Source of the DNA: Polychytrium aggregatum
Lineage: Eukaryota; Chytridiomycota; Chytridiomycetes; Polychytriales
Direction of reading: 5' to 3'
Assembly: GCF_025602895.1 (NCBI RefSeq)
Contig: NW_026516316.1
Coordinates: 62,001 to 126,000, forward strand
Length of the DNA stretch: 64,000 bases
Below the pieces are notes generated by a model. That model was not told the origin of the DNA, ran no database searches, and saw only the letters and a list, made by a program, of their open reading frames with translations. This document shows positions 1-11,123 of this stretch, piece after piece. Position 1 is the stretch's first letter. Each line of letters opens with the position of its first letter. The position numbers and the translations under genes were made by a program.

Positions 1-3000
1 TTTGCTCTCTTGTGCCAAGCCCAGGTGTGTGCCCACGACCCTGTCGGCATCACGAAGCAGTTTAGCAAACAGTACACTGGCTTCATCAACCGTTGCGGTT
101 GAACAAGGAACCAACCTGTTCAGGCCCGTGTCTTGTAGAGCAAGGCTGATTTTCTGGAAGAGCAGCTTGGTCCCTGCCAGGTGGAGTACAGTTTAGAACA
201 TGTACCCCTGCATTCTATGCATGTACCATCGACGCCTACCATCTGGAGCACGGCCGGATGCACGTAGACCAGTCTTGGCCTTCCAGAGCAGCGCATATTT
301 CCGGGCAAGTTGCCACTCGGTCGGCCCGAGATCGTGCTGCTGCGAAATGAGCATCTTTTCGTACTGACAATCCCATCCCTCCACAGCCTGAAACATATCG
401 TATCATGAGAAGCACGACCATACCCACGTGTGAGTGTGGCTGCATTGTGCCGCAGTACGCCCATCTATAAAATACCCATTCGATGGTCGACATCGCTTCT
501 CCCGACCGCCGTAATCAGCTCGTCGATGTCACCCACGAGATCCTACCTCGATCCACAATGCACATCCATTCCTGAGCACGCGTTCGCTCCTCCACATCTC
601 AACGTCAGCCTTTTGAGCTCGATATCGCTTCTTCTGCTGGATATATGCGGCCCATGAGCTGAAGCACTTGGACATCAGATGGAGGCTCCAGTGCTCGATT
701 GGCATTGAATAGAGACGATCAACGACGCTGTGCCAGTCTGGCCTGGACTTTTTCCAGACGCCGTAGGCCCGCCGGGAGAGTGACTTCCGTCGGAACTCGT
801 CCGCGCGTCCATTTGACATCTGGATACGATCGAACGCAGAGCTGGGCGGTCAGCACTCTATGGAATCGATCAAGCCCAATATACGAGCAAGGTCCATGGG
901 CGTGATCTTGTGGCCGAGCACTCGGCATTCCGCCACCAAGCAACTTACCCGGACCCAGGCCGAGTGCAAATAGATCAACTTCCATCGGCCCCAATATGTG
1001 ACCGCCAACTTGGATGAATAAAGGGAATCGGCCTCGAGTTTCATCATGTGAACTGTCTTTTGCGATTCGACGTATGCTCGCCAGGCTTCAAAGTGTCTCT
1101 GGAGTTTGGCTGGGCAGACAATCAGCTGGGGGCACATGATTCCAGGTGATAAAACAGCCGCATCATACTTACAGTATCCCAAGAGAATGCCGGCCTCACG
1201 CAGATTTTCGTTGACACGCCGCTTGTTCTCGGCCCTGTGCAGAGTATAGATTCTCCATCTGCGGAGAGTCTGCAGCGGCCTCAGTTTCAACGCTACAGCG
1301 AGCGCGTCGAGTTGCGGGAGAAAACGGGCAAGGTCCCAGCACCTACTTGTCGCAATAGCTCTGATTCGACCGAGGACTGAGCCGTGTCTATGATCGCTTG
1401 CATCTCGCGGTTTTGGCGGGCCCTGTGCATCCAAAGGCCAAAGGCCTGGCACTGAATGTGGCGATTGCGGTGCTCTGTCCAAGCCAAAACGATCCTCCGA
1501 AATGAGTTCTGGTCGCGCGTATAGTCCTGGCGTCGCATGGTTACCATAGATTGACCTCGCATGAGTAGGCATAAGCACAAGAGCCCTCCTCTGCCCTCCA
1601 TCCATCACAAGTTCAACCGTGCATGTCGTCATAACGCACCACCCAGGCGTATAGGTTCTTTCGGAGCCGAATCTTGCTGTCTCGGGAAACGGCAACGTCC
1701 CATTTGAGACTGCTCTTCTGATGATCCAGTAGTCGCTGAGACCGAGATTGTCCGATTTCGGTCAAACAGGGGCTTGGTGCAGACAGAGAGCCGCAAGTCT
1801 TTGCGTACACTGATCCGAACAAACCTTGATCCATCCGCGAAACCAATATCGCAGAACAGTGGTTCGGCGATACACTGCAGCAGCGTGCTCCATAAGCTGC
1901 CACGTTCTCATATGTTGCGCACGCTGAGCCCATCGCCGTAGGACGTGCCTTGCGATGTTTTGGCTATGCTGGACTGCGACAAGATCCTATAGGCATCATA
2001 TTGCGGAGCTGCAGTTACTTGAGGAAACGTCACGATCTACCCAGGCAGCAAAATGCGGGCCCCGTCCTACCTCAGCCTGTTGCAACTCGTGAATGAGCGC
2101 AAGGTTTCTCTGGAACACGAGAAGGCCACGATAGAGTAGCCGCTTTCTATCGTGACGCTGCGCCTGGATAAATCCATGAAGGCTATGAGCAAGCAGCCAG
2201 GATCCGGTGCTGTCTCCTCAGGCACTGTGAAGCGCATCAATGCTTACCGTCTCCATCTGCTGGCGCTCATAGGACTTCTCGATCCAGCATTCAATCCACC
2301 GCATCCAGCACTTGGAAATCAGATTTTGGCGAAGCCAGGTCTGAGCGATCAGGGCAGTTTTGTACTCTTGTCTTTGAAACTGAAGCTTGGCGTTCCACTG
2401 TCTCAGCGACCGTTGCAGCAGCCGATTTCGGTACAGGCCGACTGCCATTCCAAGCCGTTGCTAGAGACCCGTGATCGTGAGGACAGCTGCCGATCAGCAT
2501 AGGCAACACAGATATGGTACTGATGCTTCCGTGTGAGGGAGAGGGAAGGGTCAAACCTTTTGCTGCCGCTGTGTGGCGAACTCTAGCTTCCATCGCTGAA
2601 GTGTACGAATGGCGAGCCGCGATTCATAGAAATGGATTGCCGGCAAGAGCCGTGCCTGTTCTCTACTTGCTGCTGCCTCCAGCACCTTATCCTGCCATCG
2701 CTTCCAAAACTTCGATACAAGCTATTTTGGACGATACGGAGGCTCTGTCAAGGGCATGTGCTGCGGTAAATCCAGGGCCATAGACGAGTCGATTCCACGC
2801 TACCTGCTGGGCATTCCACCTCTCGGCACCTTCTTGTCGGACCAGTGCTGCTCTCATTCGAAAAAGCACACATTTCTGTCCAAGGATCAGCACCAGTACC
2901 ATGGAGCAGTCACGATCAGCACCAGTGCCATGAAGCGATCAGGATCACCATTAGTACCATGAAGCGATCAGCATCAGCACGGCTCAACTGATGGTAAGTC

Positions 3001-4604
3001 ACATGCCTGGATATGTTGGTTGTAAAACTGGTCCGCCTGCGCCAGTTGTCGGTGCATATGTTGACGCTTAGATGTAGCTGGTAACAGGACCAGGTTACAT
3101 GTCGGTTAGCGGCACAGAAATCCCGCGGGAATAGGGGCCGATGGCGGACTTACATTCCCTCCAAAGCTGAAATCCGTGACGCAGCGAGCTTTGGTGTCGA
3201 CGCCGATCCGAGACAGCCATCTGATCCTGGATCGTCTGGCCCCTTTGTGCCTTGGAGTGCATCGAGTGGAATGTGGAGGCAAGGAGCCTACTTTCGTGGT
3301 GATGCACAGCGACGGCTTGTTTGGAGCATCATGCACCGGCGATGACAGGGAAAGGCTTCAGCGAACGAAACGGTGATCGGAATGCTCTGTCGTCAGCTTG
3401 CCGTGCTTGAGCCACAGGGAGGGGGGGACTTACAGACTCGAGCGTGCTTCTCTCTTTGATACTCCACATAGCTGACCCAGGCTGCCCACACCCGCCGCTT
3501 TGCGTTTGTGCTGATAAGGGCACGAAGCAGCTCGGCCTTGTGTGTGGTCTTCAGCTGAATCGTCCAACGAAGCTTCCAAGCTCGCAAATGCCGAGCGATG
3601 ATGGCTTTTTGGTACGCCTGGTCGCCCATCCGAAGATCTCGCTGAAGCTTGATGTGCAGATGGTGCTCGGCCGCCCAGGTCTTGAACATGCGGCGACAAA
3701 CTGCGGCTCTGTGGAAGTCACTCGCATTGCGATAGAGTTGCTGTTTGCGTTGTCGTTTGAGATGATATATGAGCCAGCCGGCATAGGCCGTGCGGATCAG
3801 CCGCTGCTCAGCTAGTGCAGCACGATGGCCGCATTGATGTGATGGGATGCATCAGAATCAGCCCGATCGCCGAAAGGCAGTCCTGGCAGAGCGATCGAAC
3901 AGAGAGCATCGAGGCCACCCACCGAAACGGAGAGCCTTGCCGAGCTCCAGCTTCTCGGAGCGCTGCAAGAGCACATACGCTCTCCAAGCAGCCCAGGCTC
4001 GATCGCAAAGCACAAATCTGTGCCTGACATCTGCCCGCACCGCCAGCTTCCAAGATTCTCGGCTGCTTGAGGCGAATCGGGCTTTCCAGCAAGCAAAGCC
4101 ATCGCGCTGGAGCGACCTTTGGCGGAATTCCTGGGCTCGGCGGGTCAGAACGAGCTGTCGCCACGACCTGTATGCTCGAGAGGCAAGCCAAAGCTCTCTC
4201 TTGGAGAGGGTGGAGACACTGTGGTCATCTTGCGATCCGTTTGTTGGCGGTTGGATTGGTATGGTTGAAGGAGCGGATGCTGCATGGGCCGCGAGCTCAG
4301 ACGGTCGAGCAGGGCGAAAGACAGGGATGCGAGACTCTCGGGATGGCGCAGCCTTTGGTATGGATTGCAGATCCAGATCAGAGACCTCCGGTGGCAGCAT
4401 GGAAGCGTCGTCAATCGCAGGCCGAGCAGAGGCCAAGCGGGCGGGGTGGATCATGAGGAGTGAGCGAGAAGACAGCACGCGGCAACGGCAAATCGACCAG
4501 GTTTGGCCGGCGAGCCCGCTCGAGCCACCAAACCAGCCATATCGATCGCCGAGCACCCCTGCTGCACGATGCCATGCTGCAAGGCTTGACATGCGAGAGA
4601 TCAT
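1..4604 (-). CDS. SFI1: SFI1-like centrin-binding repeat protein (3' end beyond window)
   Basis: Proposed exons, 5' to 3' on the minus strand: 4604-3923, 3811-3434, 3315-3154, 2847-2804, 2721-2557, 2460-2248, 2163-2071, 1923-1825, 1735-1643, 1526-1347, 1269-1173, 1109-949, 819-547, 387-240 and 173 to beyond base 1. All have GT-AG borders and phases agree, giving at least 987 residues. From about residue 140 the protein is a long run of helical repeats built around aromatic pairs such as AYRSWRQLVL, ACWKARF, AWAAWRAYV, MFKTWAAE, RQWNAKLQF, MRTWQLMEH and YWFRGWIK. That is the pattern of Sfi1 repeats, which bind centrin in the half-bridge of spindle pole bodies and at centrosomes. The N-terminus is low-complexity and basic. 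The start is the first ATG of the long 5' exon; a later ATG is possible. Introns are mostly 60-250 nt. Family assignment rests on repeat pattern, not on a search. Confidence 0.8.
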
Positions 4605-5082
4605 CTATCCTAAGAATCGGCAGCGAGCACCGACCCTTGGAATGAAAAGACTGCAGTCCGACCCATGGGTGGAGCGCTTCTCTCTGTCGCTGGCGCATTC
4701 GACTGGCTGCAATCCAATTCACACATCCTCCGGTTTCTCCTCTTGCCCCTCGCAACCTCTCGCAACCCCATCACCCGGCCTGTGCAGCACATGCAGAATC
4801 GGGTATTCAACACAGCACGGCTTTCATTCCATCAAACAAGGGTCGACACAAAGTGTTTCAAGGTGTAGTTCCCATGCCCGCTCATGACTACGAGGCTCTA
4901 TCGTCCCCACAGTAGTCGGATTGATCAAGACCAGGACACTCTTGCAGGTCGCAACGGCATCATCGACTTGTGGGCCATCGTTCATGCGACTCTCTGCGCC
5001 GGATCAAACGCACAACATCCAAACGATGGCACTACTTGGCCATGGCCATTGCTCAGAGATGCTCAGAGATGCTCAGAGATGC
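4605..5082. other. intergenic, between SFI1-like start and P450 stop
   Basis: No supported gene. It must hold the SFI1-like promoter (minus strand) and the P450 3' untranslated end. Several open frames on the plus strand here are antisense extensions with no domain content. A 10-bp tandem repeat begins at its right end. Confidence 0.5.
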
Positions 5083-5090
5083 TCAGAGAT
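5051..5090. repeat. 10-bp tandem repeat, four exact copies
   Basis: The unit GCTCAGAGAT occurs four times in a row. The rightmost copy contains the TGA stop codon of the P450 gene (5085-5083 on the minus strand), so the array starts inside the coding end and runs into the 3' untranslated region. Confidence 0.9.
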
Positions 5091-7126
5091 GCTCAAAGTC
5101 AATGAGCAGCCCGTTCTTCAGGCCATGAGTGACTGTCTGGATTGGCTCGATAACCTGGTTCGGTGTCATTGTGAAGTTGAAGTGTCGGAGAATGTTTGCC
5201 ATGACGACCTTGATCTCGATCATTGCCATCTTTTGGCCGATACCTGCGTGAGGACAGCACAGGCGTTAATCGACCGTCGGCGACCAGTCGCTCGATCGGG
5301 CTGGGTGGCTCGATCGGGCTCTTATCCTCTGAGCAAAGGATGCAACGTCGACCGTCCGGCCCACCCGACAACACAGCCCTCGAGCAATGGTACTCACAAT
5401 TGTGCTGGCCGTCACCAAAGGGCAAGAAGCTGCCAGGAACAATTTCGTCCTCAAGGAACCTCTCGGGGCGATACTCCTCAGGACTCTTCCAGTACAGTTC
5501 GCTGCGATGAAGAGCCTCGATCTCGACCACCAATCGGGCACCCGGAGGAAACGTGCGGCCCAGGACGGTCACCGGCTCCGTGGCGATCCGGCCAAGCATA
5601 CAGACGATTGGGTGAAGGCGGAAGGTTTCCTTGACGCAGGCGTCCAGGTATATGAGGGACGAAATGTCCTCCCACGAAAGCGGCCGGTCATTGCCAAGGA
5701 CCTCGCGGAGCTCCTGACGGATCCGGTCGCAGATGTGTGGCCTCTGGCAAAGATCGTATAGCATCCAGGTCAAAGTGTTGGTCGTGGTTTCGTGACCAGC
5801 AAAGTAGAAGCCAAAGACTTCGTCCATGATCTCGTCATCGCTGAATTTCTGCGTGGCAGAGTACGGATAAGCGCAAACGAACAGAGTGTGAGTATCATTG
5901 GCGCACCGCCGCCCCCTCCCCTCATAGCAGAGCCGGTTCATTAACCAACCTCCGACTTGGTGCCTTGGCCGACGAGAAGACGATCGAGGAGATCCATGTC
6001 CTTCTCGTCCTTGGTCTCGGAAGAGTCGATGGCCCGCTTCTTGGACTCGATGATCTCCCTCAGGAACTCCCGGATCGGGGAGGCGATTCTTTCGACGTCG
6101 GCATGGCCGTATCCTCTGAGGCTCCAGAGGGGTTTGATGGGGTCCTCGATCCTCTGATCAGGGCGCGGATGGAGGACAACGCAGTCATTGATTATTAGTA
6201 AAATGGGTCCAAAGAGCAAGGGAGAACACACCCACAAAGCAATCAGATGCTCGAGACTTGCTGGTCAAGCGGCGTGAGAAGAGACGTGAGAACGCGTATG
6301 CAGTCCGGTAATGAACAGGCTGCAACTACCGATGCTAACCTTGACGATGACAGTCTCCATTTCGTTGATCAATTGCCCGACACGGACAAGCTTTGGGTTC
6401 TTGGCCTTCTCGTCCACCATGGACAGCACCGAGTTGAAGTTCTCGGAGAAGGCCACCTTGCCGCTGCGTCGTCATGGAGCGAGTTTCACACAGATCAGGA
6501 AATGGATGCAGCAGCAGGATCTGTGTCGGCGGTCACTGATCAAGCGGGACTCACATCACATCGATGGTCAACATTTGGAAGATATCAAAGACGTTCAGCG
6601 ACCGCTTGTCTTGGATACTGGATCGAACAGCGGCCTCTAGATGGACAACAATCTCGGCAGTGGCCTCAAAGACTCGCTTGAGATGCGTGGGACTGAAGGC
6701 CGGCTGCAAGCTTTTGCGATGTCGTTTCCACGCCGCGTCGCCTTGGGCAGTGGAAAGAAGAAAGAGGCTTTTGGCAGAGAAGCCCTCGAATATAGAGAGG
6801 ACTCGCTCGTCTCGAACCAAAGCCGCAGGCGTATTGAGGATGCGCTTGGCCGACGGCGCATCGACAACGATCACCAAGGTCATGCCCATTATGGTGACCT
6901 CAAAGATCGAACCATATATCTGGCTCTGCTCGTAAAAGTAGGTGTGTGTCTGGAGCTTTTGGCGGTAGGGCCGAATGTCCAGCAACGAGCCGATAACGGG
7001 ATATCCCTTGGGGCCGGGCAGGCCATATCGGGCGCCAGCGAACGAGCTGAGAACCAAAGCGGCCGAGGCAAGGGCCGCTCCGGTGAGCAGATACGAGGGC
7101 GGGATGCGAGGTAGCTCGAGCAACAT
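5083..7126 (-). CDS. cytochrome P450 monooxygenase
   Basis: Five exons: 7126-6555, 6463-6340, 6153-5950, 5848-5408 extended to 5398, and 5243-5083; 503 residues. An N-terminal hydrophobic anchor (about residues 10-32) is followed by a proline-rich hinge (GLPGPKGYPVIG). The I-helix oxygen-binding motif is AGHETT, the K-helix motif is ETFR, the PERF-type motif is EYRPERF, and the heme-thiolate loop is FGDGQHNCIGQK, completed only when exons 4 and 5 are joined. The protein is therefore a membrane-bound (ER) heme monooxygenase needing a P450 reductase. Sub-family and substrate cannot be told. The loop has His where most P450s have Arg two residues before the Cys. The start ATG at 7126 directly precedes the anchor. 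A 10-bp repeat overlaps the stop. Confidence 0.93.
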
Positions 7127-8735
7127 CAAGCCGGTGATTCTTTTACTAGGTAGTAGTAGTAGCGAGGAAGGGAGAGTAGATGCTCGTAGATGAGGGAGAG
7201 GAAGGCGGGCGGACGGAAGGCCTGAAGGGACGGAAGTGCGGAGGGAGCAGTGGTGCTGCGGGCATGGGATTCTGGCGGCGAAAGGGATCATGCCCGGCCG
7301 GGATCTCGACCACCCGAACGAGCTCCGCGCCGATCGTCTCCCGGTCAACAGAACCGTTTAGGGGTTGTGGATCAACCTGGTCGAACTCCGAGACATGAAA
7401 TCCACAGGAGTGCGGCTGGGATAGCAAGGTCGAGAGACAGGGAGGAGCTCTGGCGAACCGTGGGAGGAGTGCTGGGGAGGGATGGGGGTGGTGCGGATCG
7501 CAATTCTGGTGCATCGGATCCGTCAGGAAGAGGCCCGCAATAACGAAAAAGTGCGGTAGACACAGCCGATGTGATCGATACGACCGATGCGGCAAATGGA
7601 ATCGAAATGCAGGTGCATGATTTGTGGGAACAACCCGATGAGGGCGATTCAAGGTATCGCTGCGGGGGACTTGGAACTCAGAGAACCACACGATGCAGTC
7701 GACTCCATTCGATCTACAAACAGTTTGGATACTACTTTCCGGTGACCATCGCGGGCAGTTCGCAGGGTGTCGGATCGATCCGGACGGACATATCCATCGT
7801 CATGTGCGTCTGCTGGAGCACGGAGTGTCCACGAGATGAATTGCATTCGACAAGGGGCTTGGATTGCTCGCGGGTGTGTGCCAGAGCCATTCGTGGGCGA
7901 CATCAACGTCGAGCAGCCTGATTTCGGCGCTGGTATGATGCTGCGGATGAGCGAGTGTGAGCGATGCGGATGGGTAATGCGGTGGCCATACGATTCATGG
8001 TTGCGAACATTTCGCATATGCGGCCCAAAAGCCTCGTTTGGGCATGTCGCACTGGTGCAACAGCGGTGGGGTGTGGTCTTGCCAGGGTTGGATTGGCTTG
8101 GCTTGGCTTGGGTCGGTCTGGTCTGGTTGCTCTGCTCTGCTCTGGTCTGGTCTGGTCTGCTCTGGTCCGATGTCCTTCGGGGATCTGCCCTTCTGCCCAT
8201 CAAGCAAGGGGCGTCGCTGTCTCAATCGCTCGCCGGTATGTTCGCCACACTGCTCGTTTGCTGGCAGAAGCATAGACGATATGGTGCAGGACAAGCGGGC
8301 CGCCTCGGGCGGAATCTGTCTCCTGTGCCAATGCCGGTTTGAAGTCTCACTCTGCATCTGCCGCTCGGCTTGGTCTCATGCAAGTCCAAGACTCTTGGGA
8401 TCGAAGACTCTTGGGATCGAAGACTTGCAGTCGACTCGGTGCCCTCCTGGTACGCCTGCAAGCCAGTGGGTCCAGAACGGCCAACTGCAGGTGAGCGAAG
8501 GCAACGCCCATCGCCGAGCTGCGGCAGTGGATCATGCCTGACAGTGTCTAGTCCCCCGCCGGACTCCTGCTCGACTCCTGTTTGACTCCTGCTCGACTCC
8601 TGCTCGACTCCTGCTCGACTCCTGCTCGACTCCTGCTCGACTCTCGCTCGACTCGCAGTTCCGGGTGGCTTGGTGTCGAATGAGCAGCATATTAGGGGAT
8701 ATACTCCTGAGACGTGGCCTCCCACTCGACAAATC
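7127..8735. other. intergenic region rich in short tandem repeats
   Basis: No gene I can support over about 1.6 kb. It holds the P450 promoter side, then a TGGCT/TCTGG-rich stretch (about 8088-8165), a doubled 17-bp unit (8390-8424) and an 11-bp minisatellite (about 8562-8650). Long open frames here have no recognisable domain and arise from high GC content. Confidence 0.5.
8562..8650. repeat. 11-bp minisatellite (GACTCCTGCTC-type)
   Basis: About seven tandem copies of an 11-bp unit, the second slightly altered (GTTTGACTCCT), and the last ones decaying to CTCGACTCTCGCTCGACTC. It lies 90 bp before the first tRNA gene. Confidence 0.85.
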
Positions 8736-8808
8736 GGCCGCATGGCCAAATGGATAAGGCGCTTGACTACGAATCAAGAGATTCCAGGTTCGACCCCTGG
8801 TGTGGTCG
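8736..8808 (+). tRNA. tRNA-Arg (anticodon ACG)
   Basis: A 73-nt cloverleaf can be folded by eye. The 7-bp acceptor stem is GGCCGCA with TGTGGTC (with G-U pairs) and a G discriminator. The anticodon loop CTACGAA has ACG at positions 34-36. The T arm CAGGTTCGACCCCTG has a perfect 5-bp stem and TTCGA loop. There is no intron. ACG is read as ICG after A34 deamination and decodes CGU/CGC/CGA arginine codons. The B-box region GGTTCGACCCC is intact. Confidence 0.97.
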
Positions 8809-8812
8809 CTTC

Positions 8813-8818
8813 TTTTTT
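8813..8818 (+). terminator. RNA polymerase III T-tract
   Basis: Six consecutive T residues start five bases after the tRNA-Arg(ACG) 3' end, the standard Pol III stop signal. Confidence 0.85.
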
Positions 8819-8974
8819 CGACATGCGCTCTGTTTCCCGAAGCCAACGCATTCCGGCCTGGCATCTCGCAATTTTGTACGGGACAGATTCAGAGACTCGC
8901 GCATATTGTCGAGTGCTCGCCAGACTTTGCCACTCCATGATGCTGTGGTGCAATGGAAACGCCACTGCCATGCC

Positions 8975-9048
8975 GCCCGCGTGGCGCAATTGGATAGCGC
9001 ATTGGACTTCTAATCCAAAGGCTGCGGGTTCGACCCCCGCCGTGGGTG
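8975..9048 (+). tRNA. tRNA-Arg (anticodon TCT)
   Basis: A 74-nt cloverleaf: the acceptor stem GCCCGCG pairs with CGTGGGT (two G-U pairs) plus discriminator G. The anticodon stem GGACT/AATCC carries loop CTTCTAA with TCT. The T arm GCGGGTTCGACCCCCGC is perfect. There is no intron. It decodes AGA (and AGG by wobble). It is on the same strand as tRNA-Arg(ACG), 166 bp downstream, and each gene has its own T-tract, so they are separate transcription units. Confidence 0.97.
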
Positions 9049-9061
9049 TTTTTGCTTTTTT
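9049..9061 (+). terminator. RNA polymerase III T-tracts
   Basis: Five T residues follow the tRNA-Arg(TCT) end immediately (9049-9053), with a backup run of six T at 9056-9061. Confidence 0.8.
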
Positions 9062-9610
9062 GCTCTCACTCTCTGCGTTTGTTCTCCCATGAATGTTCTC
9101 ACGCCCCGGGCGGCAAACTGATCCGCACGCTGCTCTCAGAGCACCGGCGTGCATCTTCTGCGTTTACACCCCTGATTTGCGCCTCCGATTCAACGTAAGG
9201 TTTGTCTGCTCAGATCCGCCGCAACCCCCATTCGTATGTGAATCGGCTCCGCCAATCAGTCTCAGTCCCCGGAGCCTCATGCGCTCTGGTCCGCTCGTCT
9301 TCCTCCTTCCCTGCCACGTTTCTCCCGTATTCACGTCCAAACGAATTCTCTCGCCGCCAGAAATCGTTGCCGCTTGTCCACGTTGAGTTTGCAGCAAAGT
9401 CAATCCTCCCGACCACACATCCAATACGCTGTCGGCAGCTGCTTGCACATTCACACTCGCCTTTCAGGAAATTTCCCCACCTACTCCATCTCGTTAGAAT
9501 CTTCTCGAACGATCCATCAAAAAAAAAGTGAGGGATGTAGGTTCAAGTGTGCTGCAGGGCCACAGAGAATGTACCTCCCGCCTATTCCCGCCCCATGCCT
9601 CAGATGCCGA
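9062..9610. other. intergenic, no gene seen
   Basis: Pyrimidine-rich sequence between the tRNA pair and the TATA box of the next gene. I see no domain-bearing frame. Confidence 0.5.
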
Positions 9611-9618
9611 TATAAAAG
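9611..9618 (+). promoter_or_regulatory. TATA box of the 85-residue protein gene
   Basis: TATAAAAG lies 102 bp upstream of the proposed ATG at 9720, a good match to a Pol II TATA element at a plausible distance. Confidence 0.7.
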
Positions 9619-9719
9619 AGCTCCTTGTCGCTGCACTTGAGCCCCGTGTGCTCCGAGTCTTACATCCGCTGTTCTGCACATTCACAAGCCACCTCAAAAC
9701 ACACGCCTATATCGCCAAT

Positions 9720-10790
9720 ATGACCAAAGTATGTTTCTTGTGAAGTGGTAGCACCTTCGCACGCCCCCCTTCCAACCCCGTTGCTGTCGTGCCGATGAAC
9801 ATTGAACCTCACCACCACGCGCATTTGACTATCGCAGGTTAAGGAGGCCGAGAACCAGCTCACCGCCATCATCGATCAGCTCAAGCAGCTCCAAGCCAAG
9901 GGCAACTTTTCTGGTGATGATGGTCCGTGAGCTCCGTCCCATCTTGCCGGACTATTGTTGCGAGAGAATGGAATGGAATGGAATGGATGGGAATGGGAGG
10001 GAAGGGACTGGTGAGAGGAGGCAGAGTGTCCATATGGACCGCTGTCATTCTCCAACCCGCCGTTCCCAGCAGCAAGTTTGCACCGCGCATTCACAGACAC
10101 TCCCTGCATATTGCGCTTATCAAAGCGGACAAGGCCGAGCATTTGATGCTCAGTCACTTGCTACTCACATCATGCTCACGGTGCAATTCTGCCTCTCCGC
10201 CTCCGCCGAAACCACACAACCAGTCGCCAGGATCCAGGACCGTCTCCATGTCATCGACGAACAGGTGAGGGCACTTGGTGCAGGTTGGGTCGCCCGGATT
10301 CATGGCCTCGATTCTGGGCATGTGCATTTCATAGAGTATCTCGTATCTCGTATCGAATGGGTTACTGAGCTCACGGAGGACGCAGAGACTAATACGAATC
10401 TCGGTGCACTCGCATATCGGTTACAGTGGGACGATGGTGCCGTTCGCGGTAAGTCCGGGATGATGCACCCACTGAGGCTCTCATGAAACTACCCCAAGGC
10501 CATGCGCTGCAAGGAGGATCTTGATCGCGTCTGATGCCCCCGATTTTCTATCACAATCACTCTAGAAGACGACGGCGTTATTTCTGAAGGCCAAGCCCTT
10601 GTGTAAGTCTCTGCTAGAGCGTCCCCCCCACAGCCCCTGCTCCTGCACGCCCCTGCTCCTCCATGGCCGCAGACACTAACGACCGATTCATGTGTGCGTT
10701 CCTCTACCATCACACTTCCGCAGGAGCGATTTGATCTCCAACGCCCACGACCTCATTGCCGACCTCTTGGACTCTATTGAGGTCGAATAA
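9720..10790 (+). CDS. small acidic helical protein, 85 residues, six exons, function unknown
   Basis: Exons 9720-9728, 9838-9926, 10231-10264, 10427-10448, 10566-10602 and 10724-10790 join in phase into 86 codons including TAA. The first exon is 9 nt (ATG plus two codons) and the fourth is 22 nt. The protein begins MTKVKEAENQLTAIIDQLKQ, an amphipathic coiled-coil-like helix, continues with a short segment IQDRLHVIDEQ and ends in an acidic helix ending DLLDSIEVE. All six exons show conserved-looking splice sites (GTATGT, GTGAGC, GTGAGG, GTAAGT, GTAAGT) and a TATA box precedes the gene. I do not recognise the family. No single open frame shows this gene. Confidence 0.72.
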
Positions 10791-11123
10791 GCCCCCCCCC
10801 GTCCCACAAGCCGGCATCGCGCCGATAAATCGTGCTTGAGGTCGGGGACGATCATGTGTGTGCACTTCTGACTCTGTTGTGTTTTATGCGAAAACCCCCC
10901 ACCCGATTCAACCAAACCACACATGATGATTCTGTCTCGACCCAGCCATGCATGCATATCCTGGCGCGGTGCCTGCTGCCACGAGCGACGGACTGGCCAG
11001 GTCGTTTGGACGGAAATGGAAGAGGAATTTGGATATATTTCAAACAAAGGATACATGGATATGACATTTGTGCCCTCCGTGTCGGCTGCCTTCGCACAAC
11101 GAAGAGGGCGTGGCCACTTTGAA
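10791..11123. other. convergent intergenic gap
   Basis: A 333-bp gap between two convergent 3' ends (the 85-residue protein gene and YTH1). Nothing coding is seen. Confidence 0.5.

Noticed and set aside
3847-4887. 346-codon plus-strand open frame
   Set aside because: Antisense shadow of the first SFI1-like exon; low-complexity, no domain.
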